This document shows, one piece after another, positions 1 to 9,641 of a stretch of DNA of 64,000 nucleotides. The notes below the pieces were generated by a model. That model saw only the letters and a list, made by a program, of their open reading frames with translations. It did not search any database and had not been told where the DNA came from. How positions within the stretch are numbered: the first letter of the stretch is position 1; every line of letters begins with the position of its first letter. The DNA comes from Mesorhizobium sp. B2-4-3 (lineage in GTDB: Bacteria; Pseudomonadota; Alphaproteobacteria; Rhizobiales; Rhizobiaceae). The position numbers and the translations under genes were made by a program. The stretch spans positions 124,001 through 188,000 of the forward strand of contig NZ_VFVL01000004.1 of NCBI RefSeq assembly GCF_006442815.1, written 5' to 3'.

Positions 1-22
1 AGTTCAGAATCGGGAGACCACC

Positions 23-1132
23 ATGACCATGACCTATTACACGCTCGGCAACAGCGGCCTGCGCGTCAGCCGGCTCGCGCTGGGCACGATGACCTTCGGC
101 ACCGAATTGGGCTGGGGCGCTGACAAGGATACCACCCGCGCCATGTTCGACGCCTATGTCGAGGCAGGCGGCAATTTCTTCGATACGGCCGACCTCTATA
201 CGGGCGGCACCGCCGAGACCTGGCTCGGCGAGTTCGTCGCCGAGCGCGGCCTGCGCGACAAGGCGGTGATCGCCACCAAATTCACCATGAATTCGGATCC
301 CGGCAATCCGAATGCAGGCGGCAATGGCCGCAAGAACATCTTGCGCGCCGTGGACGCCTCGCTGAAACGGCTCGGGACCGACTATATCGACCTTTATCTC
401 CTGCATGTGTGGGACAGGCTGACGCCGGCCGAGGAAGTCCTGCGCACGCTGGACGACCTGGTGCGTGCGGGCAAGGTGCGCCACATCGGCCTGTCGAACG
501 TGCCGGGCTGGTATGCCGGCCGGGCGCAGGCGATCGCCGAACTGCGCGGCTATGAGCCGATTTGCGCCCTGCAGCTCGAATATTCGCTCGCCCAACGCGA
601 CATCGAGCACGAATTCGTGCCCTTCGCCATGCGTCACGGCGCAGGCGTCATGGTGTGGAGCCCGATGGCGAGCGGGCTGCTCAGCGGCAAGTACCGCCCG
701 ACACAAGCGGGCAACGCCGGACGGCTTGACGGTTTTCGCAACACCACCCATCCGAGTTTCCAGAAATTCAGCGAACGCAACTGGACGATCGTGGCCGAAC
801 TCGAAAAGGTGGCCACCGAGCTCGGCCTCAGCATGGCTCAAATTGCGCTGAACTGGGTGGCGACACAGCCCGGCGTCGCCACGGTCATCCTCGGAGCGAC
901 GAAGGTCGCTCAGCTGCAGGACAATCTAGCGGCGCTGGATTTTTCTATTCCCGTCGAGCTTCGCCAGCGGCTGGATAAGGTGAGCCGCGTTCCGGTGCCG
1001 TACCCGTACTCCTATTTCGGTCCCGAGATACAGGTCAGGGTGGCCGGCGGGGTGGTGATCGGCGACAAGCCTTCCGGCTTTGCGCCACCGGTGACGATCG
1101 AGGGCGAGGTCGTCAGCATCAGCAGCAACTGA
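23..1132 (+). CDS. Aldo/keto reductase
   Basis: This is an NAD(P)H-dependent oxidoreductase of the aldo/keto reductase superfamily with a TIM-barrel fold; its substrate cannot be told from sequence. The usual catalytic tetrad can be read as D54 (in FFDTADLY), Y59, K86 (in ATKF) and H128 (in LLHVW). The late motif ATVILGATKVAQL matches the family's cofactor-binding region. At 369 residues it is slightly longer than the common 310-350, with a short C-terminal extension. The start at 23 follows a GGGAGA ribosome-binding site; a second ATG lies two codons in. It precedes pyrH but is separated from it by a hairpin, so it is probably a separate unit. Confidence 0.9.
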   Translation: MTMTYYTLGNSGLRVSRLALGTMTFGTELGWGADKDTTRAMFDAYVEAGGNFFDTADLYTGGTAETWLGEFVAERGLRDKAVIATKFTMNSDPGNPNAGGNGRKNILRAVDASLKRLGTDYIDLYLLHVWDRLTPAEEVLRTLDDLVRAGKVRHIGLSNVPGWYAGRAQAIAELRGYEPICALQLEYSLAQRDIEHEFVPFAMRHGAGVMVWSPMASGLLSGKYRPTQAGNAGRLDGFRNTTHPSFQKFSERNWTIVAELEKVATELGLSMAQIALNWVATQPGVATVILGATKVAQLQDNLAALDFSIPVELRQRLDKVSRVPVPYPYSYFGPEIQVRVAGGVVIGDKPSGFAPPVTIEGEVVSISSN

Positions 1133-1157
1133 CCGAAAAAGCCTGGGATTTTGCACG

Positions 1158-1185
1158 AGGGCGCGGCGTGACATCGCCGCGCCCT
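1158..1185 (+). terminator. Hairpin after aldo/keto reductase
   Basis: An 11-bp perfect GC stem (AGGGCGCGGCG and its complement) encloses a 6-base loop 25 bases after the aldo/keto reductase stop. No clear T-run follows, so it may act as a weak or Rho-assisted terminator that isolates the pyrH run. Confidence 0.55.
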
Positions 1186-1281
1186 TCGTGTATCGGGTCA
1201 ACCCGTCATGACAGCATCGCCGGATGAAGCGGGGGCGGTTTTGCCTCCAAAATTGTCGCGCCGAGATATTCGAGGAATGAG

Positions 1282-2004
1282 ATGACGGTGAAGCCCCTCT
1301 ATCGACGTGTCGTGCTGAAGGCTTCCGGCGAAGCGTTGATGGGCGAGCAGCATTTCGGCATCGATGTCTCCGTTGTCGACCGCATCGCCGCCGACATTGC
1401 CGAGGCGCGCGCGCTGGGCGTCGAAGTGGGTGTCGTCATCGGCGGCGGCAACATCTTCCGCGGTGTCGCCGTGGCCTCGAAGGGTGGCGACCGCGTCACC
1501 GGCGATCACATGGGCATGCTCGCCACCGTCATCAATTCGCTGGCGCTGCGCACCTCGCTCAACAAGATCGGCGTCGACGCCGTCGTGCTTTCGGCGATCG
1601 CCATGCCGGAACTTTGCGAGAGTTTTTCCCAACGCCAGGCGACCGCCTACATGAACCAAGGCAAGGTCGTCATCTTCGCCGGCGGCACCGGCAATCCGTT
1701 CTTCACCACCGATTCGGCCGCGGCCCTTCGCGCCGCCGAGATCGGCGCCGATGCGCTGTTCAAGGGCACGCAGGTCGATGGGGTCTATTCGGCCGATCCA
1801 AAGAAAGACCCGAACGCCGTCCGTTTTGACCGCATCAGCCACGCGGAAGTCATCAAACGCGGGCTTGCGATCATGGATACCGCCGCGATTGCACTTGCGC
1901 GCGAAAACAACATTCCGATAATCGTCTATTCGATCCACGAAAAAGGTGGTTTCGGCGATATTCTGAGGGGCGGCGGCCATTGCACGGTCGTCGCGGACAA
2001 ATAA
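1282..2004 (+). CDS. pyrH: UMP kinase
   Basis: Cytosolic UMP kinase phosphorylates UMP to UDP with ATP in pyrimidine nucleotide synthesis. The 240-residue length is standard. Family landmarks are the N-terminal KASGEALMG, the glycine-rich GVVIGGGNIFRG, the GDHMGMLATVINSLAL segment, FAGGTGNPFFTTDSAA, and the C-terminal GGHCTVV. It is an amino-acid-kinase-fold enzyme, unlike eukaryotic UMP/CMP kinases. It is followed by frr after about 85 bases, the usual pyrH-frr order. The rpsB-tsf genes that often precede it are not here; an aldo/keto reductase takes their place. Confidence 0.98.
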   Translation: MTVKPLYRRVVLKASGEALMGEQHFGIDVSVVDRIAADIAEARALGVEVGVVIGGGNIFRGVAVASKGGDRVTGDHMGMLATVINSLALRTSLNKIGVDAVVLSAIAMPELCESFSQRQATAYMNQGKVVIFAGGTGNPFFTTDSAAALRAAEIGADALFKGTQVDGVYSADPKKDPNAVRFDRISHAEVIKRGLAIMDTAAIALARENNIPIIVYSIHEKGGFGDILRGGGHCTVVADK

Positions 2005-2088
2005 CCGAGGCCGGGATCCGTCAGACGGAACCGCGGACGGGACGACGGCACAAGCAGTGAACCCGGCGAACGGGTCGAGGAGATGATC

Positions 2089-2643
2089 ATGAGTGGCGAG
2101 TTCGAAGACCTGAAGCGACGCATGGACGGGGCGATCGCCGCCTTCAAGCACGATCTGGCCTCGCTGCGCACCGGCCGCGCGTCCAGCAACCTGCTCGATG
2201 CCGTCCAGGTCCAGGCCTACGGCACGACGATGCCGATCAACCAGGTGGCCAATGTGACGGTGCCGGAGCCGCGCATGATTTCGGTCTCGGTCTGGGACAA
2301 ATCGATGGTCAGCGCTGTCGACCGCGCTATCCGCGAAGCCAATCTCGGCTTCAACCCGATCGTCGACGGCACCAATCTCAGGATCCCGCTGCCGGAGCTC
2401 AACGAGCAGCGCCGCAAGGAACTGGTCAAGATTTCGCATGGCTATGCCGAGAACGCCCGCGTCGCGGCGCGCCATGTGCGGCGCGACGGCATGGATTTCC
2501 TCAAGAAGGCGGAGAAGGACGGCACCATCAGCGAGGACGATCAGCGCAAGCGCTCCGACCAGGTGCAGAAGCTGACCGACGAGACGATCAGCAGCATCGA
2601 TCACCTGCTTTCCGATAAGGAAGCTGAAATCATGCAGGTTTAG
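2089..2643 (+). CDS. frr: Ribosome recycling factor
   Basis: Ribosome recycling factor works with EF-G to split post-termination ribosomes and free mRNA. The product is about 184 residues and alpha-helix rich. Typical segments are the [14 protein letters not shown] loop, the [12 protein letters not shown] region, the [17 protein letters not shown] hinge and the long C-terminal helix [19 protein letters not shown] prefer the ATG at 2089 over the one at 2083 because GAGGAG at 2077-2082 abuts the first ATG but is properly spaced from the second. It lies between pyrH and uppS in a co-directional run. Confidence 0.97.
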   Translation: MSGEFEDLKRRMDGAIAAFKHDLASLRTGRASSNLLDAVQVQAYGTTMPINQVANVTVPEPRMISVSVWDKSMVSAVDRAIREANLGFNPIVDGTNLRIPLPELNEQRRKELVKISHGYAENARVAARHVRRDGMDFLKKAEKDGTISEDDQRKRSDQVQKLTDETISSIDHLLSDKEAEIMQV

Positions 2644-2673
2644 GGTCGGGTTTCCCGGCCCGAAAGCGAGACC

Positions 2674-3393
2674 ATGGCAACGCCCGCGCATGTCGCGATC
2701 ATCATGGATGGAAACGGACGCTGGGCCAAGGCGCGCGGCCTGCCGCGCCTTGCCGGGCATCGCGCCGGCGTCGAGGCCCTGCGCAAGACGGTCCGCGCCG
2801 CACCCGAGCTCGGCATCTCCTACCTGACCGTGTACGCATTTTCCTCGGAGAACTGGTCGCGGCCGAAATCCGAGGTCAGCGACCTCATGGGACTTTTGAA
2901 GCTGTTCATCCGCCGCGATCTCGCCGAACTGCATCAGAACGGCGTGCGGGTGAGGGTGATCGGCGACAAAGAGGCGCTGCAGCCCGATATCAGGGGGCTG
3001 CTGCAGGAGGCCGAATCGCTGACCGCCGGCAACGAGGCGCTGACACTGGTCATCGCCTTCAATTACGGCGGCCGCGACGAGATCGTGCGGACAGCGCGCA
3101 AGCTGGCGGAGGCCGTCGCGCGCGGCGACATGGCGAGCGACGCGATCACGGCCGAAAGCTTCGCCGCTTCGCTCGACACAAAGGGCATTCCCGATCCCGA
3201 GCTGGTGATTCGGACCAGCGGCGAGCTCAGGCTGTCGAACTTCCTTCTCTGGCAGGCTGCCTACAGTGAGCTCGTCTTCCTGCCTTGCTATTGGCCGGAC
3301 TTCAGTCGCGAGCACCTGGCCGACGCCTTGCGCGACTTTGCCGGCCGTGAACGACGCTTTGGCGGGCTCGCCGCCCGCGATGTCGCGCTTTAG
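2674..3393 (+). CDS. uppS: Isoprenyl transferase (undecaprenyl diphosphate synthase)
   Basis: This cis-prenyltransferase condenses isopentenyl diphosphate onto farnesyl diphosphate to give the C55 carrier lipid precursor for peptidoglycan and polysaccharide export. The signature [21 protein letters not shown] with its catalytic Asp is at the N terminus, followed by [10 protein letters not shown], the FNYGGRDEI motif, and [15 protein letters not shown] near the C terminus. The 239-residue length is normal. It sits 30 bases after frr and 12 before cdsA, so the run frr-uppS-cdsA is probably co-transcribed. Confidence 0.97.
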   Translation: MATPAHVAIIMDGNGRWAKARGLPRLAGHRAGVEALRKTVRAAPELGISYLTVYAFSSENWSRPKSEVSDLMGLLKLFIRRDLAELHQNGVRVRVIGDKEALQPDIRGLLQEAESLTAGNEALTLVIAFNYGGRDEIVRTARKLAEAVARGDMASDAITAESFAASLDTKGIPDPELVIRTSGELRLSNFLLWQAAYSELVFLPCYWPDFSREHLADALRDFAGRERRFGGLAARDVAL

Positions 3394-3405
3394 GCGCCGC
3401 CACGC

Positions 3406-4221
3406 ATGAGCAACCTCCAGCAGCGCGTCATCTCGGCAATCGTGATGGCGGCTCTGACGCTTGCGCTCACCTGGCTCGGCGGATTGCCGTTCCGGCTGTT
3501 CTGCGCGGGAATAGCGGCGCTGATCTTCTATGAATGGACGCGCATGGCGCGCCCCGCGAGCGGGGCGGCTCTCGCCTTCCTGCCGGAAGCACTGATTCTG
3601 GTTTTCATCGGCGCGCTGATTGCCGGCGTGCCGGCTTTGTGGCTGCTCTTGCTTGTCGCGATCCTTGTGGCGGTCGCGGCCATTGCCGCCCGCGTCGGGG
3701 GGCCTGCGCCGTGGGAAGCCCCTGGACTGGCCTATGCGGCTCTTTCCGGCTTTTCGCTCGCCTATCTCCGTGACGACAATCATTCCGGGCTGATTGCGAT
3801 TCTCTTCCTGTTCGCCGTGGTCTGGGCGACCGACATTGCGGCCTATTTCGTCGGCCGCGCCATCAGCGGCCCGAAGCTCGCGCCGTCGATCTCGCCCGGC
3901 AAGACGCAGAGCGGAGCGCTGGGCGGCGCGGCCGGCGGCGTTATCGCCGGAGTTTTGCTCGCAATCGCGGCCGGCGCCGGCAATCTCGTCCAGCTTGGTC
4001 TCGTGGCACTCGCTCTGTCGATCGTTTCGCAAGCCGGCGACCTGTTCGAATCATGGGTCAAGCGCCGGCATGGTGCCAAGGACTCCAGCAATCTCATTCC
4101 CGGCCATGGCGGTGTCATGGACAGGGTGGACGGGCTTGTCGCCGCCGCGTTGGCGCTGTACGTCATAGGCTGGATCGCGGCGGGCACCGAGCATCCGGCA
4201 CAGGGGCTGTTTCCGAACTGA
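3406..4221 (+). CDS. cdsA: Phosphatidate cytidylyltransferase
   Basis: CDP-diacylglycerol synthase converts phosphatidic acid and CTP to CDP-diacylglycerol, the branch point of phospholipid synthesis, at the inner membrane. The 271-residue protein has several hydrophobic helices. The CDS signature is visible near the C terminus: SWVKRRHGAKDSSN followed by PGHGGVMDRVDG, which carries the conserved K-R...K-D and the D..D metal ligands. It overlaps nothing but starts only 12 bases after uppS. In many alphaproteobacteria dxr lies between cdsA and rseP; here there is only a gap of about 100 bases with no gene. Confidence 0.95.
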   Translation: MSNLQQRVISAIVMAALTLALTWLGGLPFRLFCAGIAALIFYEWTRMARPASGAALAFLPEALILVFIGALIAGVPALWLLLLVAILVAVAAIAARVGGPAPWEAPGLAYAALSGFSLAYLRDDNHSGLIAILFLFAVVWATDIAAYFVGRAISGPKLAPSISPGKTQSGALGGAAGGVIAGVLLAIAAGAGNLVQLGLVALALSIVSQAGDLFESWVKRRHGAKDSSNLIPGHGGVMDRVDGLVAAALALYVIGWIAAGTEHPAQGLFPN

Positions 4222-4325
4222 ACGACGCAGCGGTAAGGCGAAAAAGGGCGCGCGCCACGGATTCGCCCGGATTGATGCCACAGTCGCGGTGGAACATCGC
4301 GTGCGGGCGAATTTGAGGGCATGAC

Positions 4326-5468
4326 TTGAACGACATCTTTCACGCGGTCTTCAGCACACAAGGCTTCGTCCTTGGCACGCTGCTGCCGTTCCTGTTCGTG
4401 CTGACCGTGGTCGTGTTCGTCCACGAGATGGGCCACTATCTGATCGGCCGCTGGTGCGGCATCGGCGTGAAGGCCTTTTCCATCGGCTTCGGCCCCGAGC
4501 TCTTCGGCTTTTACGACCGCCGCGGCACGCGCTGGAAGCTCTGCGCCATACCGCTAGGCGGCTACGTCAAATTCGTCGGCGACATGAACGCGACATCGAG
4601 TCAGCCGAGCACGGAAGAGCTCGAATCGCTGACGGAAGCCGAGCGCGCGGTCGCCTTTCACACGCAACCCATCTGGAAGCGCGCCGCTACCGTCGTTGCG
4701 GGGCCGCTGTTCAATTTTCTGCTGACGATCGCCGTGTTCGCGGTGCTGTTTTCGCTCTATGGCCGTCCGGTCCTGGAGCCGACAGTCGCCGAAGTCACCA
4801 AGGGCAGCCCAGCGGAAAAGGCTGGAATCCAGCCAGGCGACCGATTCGTCAAAGTCGACGGCAGCAAGGTAGAGACATTCGCCGACGTGCAGCGGCTGGT
4901 TTCCGGCCGGGCTGGCGACGCCATCACCTTCACCATGCTGCGCAACGGCAAGGAAATCGACGTTACGGCCGCGCCGGAGCCCATGGAGCAGCAGGACGCG
5001 CTGGGCAACAAGGTCAAGGTCGCAGTTATCGGCGTCGTCAACAACGCCGAGCTCGGCCAGCCCCGCCTGATCTCCTACACGCCGGCCGGCGCCGTGGTGG
5101 CGGCGGTGGAGGAGACCGGGCACGTGATCGAGCGCACCGGCCAGTTCCTGCAGCGCTTTGCGCTTGGACGCGAGGACAAATGCCAGCTGGGCGGTCCAAT
5201 CAAGATCGCGAAGATGTCGGGTCAGGCAGCCAAGCTCGGCTTCGAGTGGCTGGTGCAGCTTGTTGCATTTCTGTCAGTCGGGATAGGATTTCTCAATCTC
5301 CTGCCGATTCCCCCTCTCGACGGCGGCCATCTGTTGTTCTACGGCGTGGAGGCCGTCATACGGCGGCCCGTTTCGGAGCGAACGATGGAGATGGCCTACC
5401 GGGCCGGGCTGTTCCTGGTGCTCGGCTTCATGGGCTTCGTATTTTGGAATGATCTGTTTGGGTGCTGA
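4326..5468 (+). CDS. rseP: RIP metalloprotease RseP (site-2 protease)
   Basis: This inner-membrane zinc protease cuts transmembrane segments, classically an anti-sigma factor after a first periplasmic cut, and also clears signal-peptide remnants. The zinc motif HEMGH is at residues 33-37 in the first helix, and the second metal site is in LLPIPPLDGGHLL near residue 330. A single PDZ domain spans about residues 145-215 (GSPAEKAGIQPGDRF). The start is a TTG at 4326; the ATG at 4321 is followed by a stop in its own frame. Its place between cdsA and bamA is the standard proteobacterial arrangement. Confidence 0.95.
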   Translation: MNDIFHAVFSTQGFVLGTLLPFLFVLTVVVFVHEMGHYLIGRWCGIGVKAFSIGFGPELFGFYDRRGTRWKLCAIPLGGYVKFVGDMNATSSQPSTEELESLTEAERAVAFHTQPIWKRAATVVAGPLFNFLLTIAVFAVLFSLYGRPVLEPTVAEVTKGSPAEKAGIQPGDRFVKVDGSKVETFADVQRLVSGRAGDAITFTMLRNGKEIDVTAAPEPMEQQDALGNKVKVAVIGVVNNAELGQPRLISYTPAGAVVAAVEETGHVIERTGQFLQRFALGREDKCQLGGPIKIAKMSGQAAKLGFEWLVQLVAFLSVGIGFLNLLPIPPLDGGHLLFYGVEAVIRRPVSERTMEMAYRAGLFLVLGFMGFVFWNDLFGC

Positions 5469-5558
5469 AATCATGAAGAAATTTGGCTTCAGCCCCAGTC
5501 ATATTGAGATGCCGTTTACCATGCGTGGGGATATGCGTGACGCGAAAGCCACGCGGTA

Positions 5559-5583
5559 CGGTTAAGTAAATACAAATTAACCG
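5559..5583. promoter_or_regulatory. Inverted repeat upstream of bamA
   Basis: The 7-base arms CGGTTAA and TTAACCG flank an 11-base AT-rich spacer, and a further half-site, CCGGTTAATACGG, lies near 5606-5618. The spot is about 110 bases before the chosen bamA start, so an operator is plausible. The spacing (TTAA-N11-TTAA) does not fit the CtrA consensus, TTAA-N7-TTAA. The binding factor is unknown. Confidence 0.35.
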
Positions 5584-5686
5584 GGAGCCTTGCGTGTAGG
5601 GAAAATCCGGTTAATACGGTAAGGGAAAATACCGCACGTCCGGTTTTCTCGCCGTGGGGACTACGAGAAAAAGGTACAAAAGCCCG

Positions 5687-8044
5687 ATGAAGGCAGCATC
5701 CAAGTTTCTGAGCGCCGCTTCCGCGGCGGCTTTGTCCGCCGCTCTGGTCCTGCCAGGCGCGCTCGCAGTGCAGTTCGCCGCCACGTCGGTGGCCGAGGCC
5801 GCGGTCATTTCGCGTGTCGAGGTCAGCGGCAACCAGCGCGTCGATGCGGAAACCATCCGCAATTACATTTCGATCAAGCCGGGCAAGCCTTTCTCCAGCT
5901 CCGATATCGACGATGCCGTCAAGGCGCTGTTCGGCACCGGCCTGTTCTCGGACGTTCAGATCAACCAGGTCGGTTCGAGCCTGGTCGTCAAGGTTTCCGA
6001 GTACAAGGTCGTCAACCAGGTCCTGTTCCAGGGCAACAAGAAGCTGAAGGACAACGCGCTCCAGGCCGCCATCCAGCTGAAGCCGCGCGCGACCTTCTCG
6101 CAGCAGGCGCTCGATGCCGATGTCGAGTCGGTCAAGTCCGCCTATAAGCGCATCGGCCGTGACGACGCCGCGGTGACCACCCAGATCATGGATCTCGGTG
6201 ACAACCGCGTGAACGTGGTCTTCAACATCAACGAAGGCGGTCGCACCCAGATCGCTGCGATCAATTTCGTCGGCAATCACGCCTATTCCACCCGCCGCCT
6301 GTCGGACGTCATCAACACCAAGCGCTCGTCGTGGCTCTCCTTCGTGCTGCGCGACGACGTCTATGACGAGGACAAGCTGCGCGCCGACCAGGAGCTGCTG
6401 CGCCGCTTCTACTACAATCACGGCTATGCCGACTTCCAGGTCGTCTCGGCCGTCGGCGAGCTCGACGACACCACCAACAAATACACGGTCACCATCACCG
6501 TGCAGGAAGGCGATCGCTATACGTTCGGCGACGTCAGCGTTGAAAGCACCATCCCCGAGGTCGACTCGAAATCGCTGGAATCCGCGGTCGAGACACACAA
6601 GGGCGACGTCTACAACGCCAAGGACGTCGAGGATTCGATCGTCGCCTTGACCGAGAAGGTCGCGGGCTCGGGCTATGCCTTCGCCCAGGTGACGCCGCGC
6701 GGCGACCGTAATTTCGAGAACCACACCATTTCAGTCGTCTACACCATCGACCAGGGCACCAAGGCCTATGTCGAGCGCATCGAGATCCGCGGCAACGACC
6801 GCACGCGCGACTATGTCATCCGTCGCGAATTCGATGTCAGCGAAGGCGACGCCTTCAACCAGGTTCTCATCCAGCGCGCGAAGAAGCGCCTGGAAAACCT
6901 TGATTACTTCCAGTCCGTCGACATTTCGACGGTTCCGGGCTCGGCCCCTGACCAGGTCGTGCTGGTGGTCACCGTGGTCGAGAAGTCGACCGGCGAGTTT
7001 TCGGTCGGCGCCGGCTATTCGACCGGCGGCGACACGCCCGGCCCGTCCATCGAAGGCTCGATCACCGAGCGCAACTTCCTCGGCCGCGGCCAGTACATCA
7101 AGCTGTCGGCCGGCGGCGGCAAGAATTCGCGCGACTTCGCCCTTTCCTTCACCGAGCCCTACTTCCTCGGCCGGCGCATCGCGGCGGGCTTCGACATCTA
7201 CAAGTCGACCCGCGAATACGATCACTACAATACGGACACCACCGGCGCGACCGTTCGGTTCGGCCTGCCGATCACCGACAATATTTCGACGCAGCTGGCG
7301 TACAATATCTCGCAGGAGAAGTACGAGTTCAACGATTGTGACGACAACAATGACGGCATCGAGGGCGACTGCAATCTTTCGCAGGCCATAGTAGATGCCA
7401 TCAATGAAGGTTCGTGGTTGAAGTCGTCAGTCAGCTTGGGTCTCACCTACAACACCATCGACGACATGAAGAACCCGCATGAAGGTCTTTACCTCACCGG
7501 CACCACCGAGTTTGCCGGTCTTGGCGGCGATGCCAAGTGGGTAAAGGTGACTGGGCGGGCGAGCGTGTATCAGACGTTGTCCGAGCAACTTGACCTTGTC
7601 GGCCTCGTTTCGGGCGGAGCCGGCTACATTGCAGGCTATGGCGACAATGGTCTGCGCATCTTCGATCAGTTCCAAAGCAACGATCGCATGATCCGCGGCT
7701 TTGAATATGGTGGCATCGGCCCGGTTGACCCGCTTACGGGTGACCATCTCGGCGGCACGACCTATTTCAATGCTTCGGCGGAAGCCCAGTTCCCGCTGCC
7801 GGTCATTCCGGAGAGCTTCGGCTTGCGTGGCGCTGTCTTTGCCGACGCTGCGACCCTTTACGGCTCCAAGATTACGTCGGTCGCACAGGAATCGACCGCC
7901 ATGAAGCTCCGCGCCTCGGTTGGTATCGGCCTGATGTGGGCTTCGCCGTTCGGCCCGATCCGCATCGACTATGCGATCCCGGTCAAGAAAGAGTCGACCG
8001 ACGATGTGCAGGAATTCAACTTCGGTATCGCGACCCGCTTCTAA
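5687..8044 (+). CDS. bamA: Outer membrane protein assembly factor BamA
   Basis: BamA inserts beta-barrel proteins into the outer membrane. From the ATG at 5687 the product is about 785 residues. It starts with a signal peptide (hydrophobic A/L-rich stretch ending near SVAEA), then five POTRA domains to about residue 420, then a 16-strand barrel. The barrel holds the conserved VRGF-type motif, here as MIRGFEYGGIGP, and ends in FNFGIATRF with a terminal Phe. A longer reading from a GTG at 5654 would put charged residues before the signal peptide and is less likely. A Cys-flanked acidic insert, DCDDNNDG...GDC, lies at about residues 550-562 in a probable surface loop. Confidence 0.96.
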   Translation: MKAASKFLSAASAAALSAALVLPGALAVQFAATSVAEAAVISRVEVSGNQRVDAETIRNYISIKPGKPFSSSDIDDAVKALFGTGLFSDVQINQVGSSLVVKVSEYKVVNQVLFQGNKKLKDNALQAAIQLKPRATFSQQALDADVESVKSAYKRIGRDDAAVTTQIMDLGDNRVNVVFNINEGGRTQIAAINFVGNHAYSTRRLSDVINTKRSSWLSFVLRDDVYDEDKLRADQELLRRFYYNHGYADFQVVSAVGELDDTTNKYTVTITVQEGDRYTFGDVSVESTIPEVDSKSLESAVETHKGDVYNAKDVEDSIVALTEKVAGSGYAFAQVTPRGDRNFENHTISVVYTIDQGTKAYVERIEIRGNDRTRDYVIRREFDVSEGDAFNQVLIQRAKKRLENLDYFQSVDISTVPGSAPDQVVLVVTVVEKSTGEFSVGAGYSTGGDTPGPSIEGSITERNFLGRGQYIKLSAGGGKNSRDFALSFTEPYFLGRRIAAGFDIYKSTREYDHYNTDTTGATVRFGLPITDNISTQLAYNISQEKYEFNDCDDNNDGIEGDCNLSQAIVDAINEGSWLKSSVSLGLTYNTIDDMKNPHEGLYLTGTTEFAGLGGDAKWVKVTGRASVYQTLSEQLDLVGLVSGGAGYIAGYGDNGLRIFDQFQSNDRMIRGFEYGGIGPVDPLTGDHLGGTTYFNASAEAQFPLPVIPESFGLRGAVFADAATLYGSKITSVAQESTAMKLRASVGIGLMWASPFGPIRIDYAIPVKKESTDDVQEFNFGIATRF

Positions 8045-8063
8045 TTTCATGGTTGCGATGGTT

Positions 8064-8084
8064 CCGGGCCGGCTGACGGCCCGG
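8064..8084 (+). terminator. Short hairpin between bamA and lpxD
   Basis: CCGGGCC and GGCCCGG form a 7-bp GC stem with a 7-base loop, 20 bases after the bamA stop. There is no T-run, so partial attenuation or mRNA 3' protection is more likely than full termination before lpxD. Confidence 0.4.
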
Positions 8085-8122
8085 AGTGGACTGATCCGAC
8101 CCAGCTGGATATTGCTTCTGGA

Positions 8123-9178
8123 ATGACCGATCCGGTGTTCTTCGCGCCTTCACGCCGATATACGGCTGGCGAGGTCGCGAATCTGACCGGCGCCAGCCTG
8201 CTCGATTCCGACCAGGCAGAAATTGCCATCGAGGCGCTGGCTCCCGCCAACGAGGGTGGCAACGGCGCGCTCGTCTTTGTCGACGGCAAGCGCAATTTCG
8301 CCTTGATGCAGTCGCTCAGGGCGGCCGCGGTCCTGTGCCCTGCCGATTTTGCCAGCAAGGCGCCGCCGGGTATCGCGGTGCTCATGCATCCGCGTCCGCA
8401 GCAAGCTTTCGCAATGGTCGGGCGCCTGTTGTTTCCGCAGGCCGCGACTCCGGGGCCAATGACCGGAGAAACCGGCATATCGCCCCATGCTTTCATCGAT
8501 CCATCCGCGCATGTCGAGGACGGGGCGATCGTAGAGGCGGGCGCCGTGATCGGTCCCGGCGTATCCATCGGCACCGGCACGGTCGTTGCACCCCACGCCG
8601 TTGTCGGCCGTTCCTGCCAGATCGGCCGCGACGGTTTCGTCGGCCCCGGTACCAGCATTCAATATGCGCTTGTCGGCAATCGCGTCATCATCCATGGCGG
8701 CGCCAGGATCGGCCAGGATGGTTTCGGCTTCGTCGGCGGCGCCAAAGGACCTGAACGCGTGCCGCAAATCGGCCGCGTCATCATCCAGGACGATGTCGAG
8801 ATTGGCTCCAATTCGACCGTCGACCGCGGCGCCATGTCCGACACCATCATCGGCCAAGGCACCAAGATCGACAATCTGGTGCAGATCGCCCACAATGTTC
8901 GCATCGGCCGCAATTGCATTATAGCCGGGCTTTCGGGTATTTCCGGTTCCGTCGTCGTCGGCGACAACGTCACCATGGGCGGCGGTGTCGGCCTTGCCGA
9001 TCATCTGACCATCGGACCAGGGGCCAAGCTTGCTGCGAGAAGTGGATTCATGAACAACGTGCCGGCAGGCGAGGTCTGGGGAGGTTACCCGGCGCAGCCC
9101 ATGGCGGAAGCCATGCGCGAGATAGCGATGCTGCGCAGGATGGCCAGGACGCGCAAGCAAGGCGACGGAAATGGCTGA
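8123..9178 (+). CDS. lpxD: UDP-3-O-acylglucosamine N-acyltransferase
   Basis: LpxD adds the N-linked hydroxyacyl chain to UDP-3-O-acylglucosamine, the third step of lipid A synthesis. The 351-residue protein has an N-terminal substrate-binding domain (about residues 1-105), then a left-handed beta helix of hexapeptide repeats seen as successive [30 protein letters not shown] and HNVRIG units. Catalytic His candidates lie in [13 protein letters not shown] and IAHNVRIG. Its end overlaps the fabZ start by 8 bases, showing tight coupling in the lpxD-fabZ-lpxA order seen across proteobacteria. Confidence 0.97.
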   Translation: MTDPVFFAPSRRYTAGEVANLTGASLLDSDQAEIAIEALAPANEGGNGALVFVDGKRNFALMQSLRAAAVLCPADFASKAPPGIAVLMHPRPQQAFAMVGRLLFPQAATPGPMTGETGISPHAFIDPSAHVEDGAIVEAGAVIGPGVSIGTGTVVAPHAVVGRSCQIGRDGFVGPGTSIQYALVGNRVIIHGGARIGQDGFGFVGGAKGPERVPQIGRVIIQDDVEIGSNSTVDRGAMSDTIIGQGTKIDNLVQIAHNVRIGRNCIIAGLSGISGSVVVGDNVTMGGGVGLADHLTIGPGAKLAARSGFMNNVPAGEVWGGYPAQPMAEAMREIAMLRRMARTRKQGDGNG

Positions 9179-9632
9179 TATGGTGGCAACGACACTCGAC
9201 GCGGTCGACATCATGGGGCTTATGAAGCTCCTGCCGCATCGCTATCCATTCCTGCTGATCGATCGCATCGTCGACATAGACGGCGACGAGTCCGCTGTCG
9301 GCATCAAGAACGTGACCATCAACGAGCCGCATTTCCAGGGCCATTTTCCCCAGCAGCCGGTCATGCCCGGTGTGCTCATCATCGAGGCCATGGCCCAGAC
9401 CGCGGGCGCGATCTGCATTCGCAGCCTCAACACCGAGAAGCCGTCGCTGGTTTATTTCATGACCATCGACAACGCGAAATTCCGCAAGCCGGTCGTTCCG
9501 GGCGATCAACTCAGGATCCACGTCAAAAAGATCAAGAAACGCGGCAACCTGCTGAAATTCGCCTGCGAGGCGATGGTTGACGGCGCGAAAGCCGCCGAAG
9601 CCGAGGTTTCGGCCATGATGGTTACCGGCTGA
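9171..9632 (+). CDS. fabZ: 3-hydroxyacyl-ACP dehydratase FabZ
   Basis: FabZ dehydrates beta-hydroxyacyl-ACP in fatty-acid elongation and competes with lipid A synthesis for hydroxyacyl-ACP. The hot-dog fold signature [13 protein letters not shown] carries the catalytic His, and [16 protein letters not shown] carries the catalytic Glu. The 153-residue length is normal. It overlaps the lpxD end by 8 bases and is followed by lpxA after 9 bases. A second possible ATG lies three codons downstream. Confidence 0.97.
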   Translation: MADMVATTLDAVDIMGLMKLLPHRYPFLLIDRIVDIDGDESAVGIKNVTINEPHFQGHFPQQPVMPGVLIIEAMAQTAGAICIRSLNTEKPSLVYFMTIDNAKFRKPVVPGDQLRIHVKKIKKRGNLLKFACEAMVDGAKAAEAEVSAMMVTG

Positions 9633-9641
9633 CGGTTCGAA

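Noticed and set aside
1198..4032. 944-codon open frame antisense to pyrH-frr-uppS-cdsA
   Set aside because: It is a shadow of high-GC coding DNA in the opposite strand: its translation is rich in Arg, Asp and His with no domain, and the plus-strand genes are certain.
5473..5565. 30-codon ORF between rseP and bamA
   Set aside because: No good ribosome-binding site and no similarity I can recognise; reported only as part of the control-region finding.
5559..5583. CtrA binding site
   Set aside because: The TTAA elements are 11 bases apart, not the 7 needed for the CtrA consensus.
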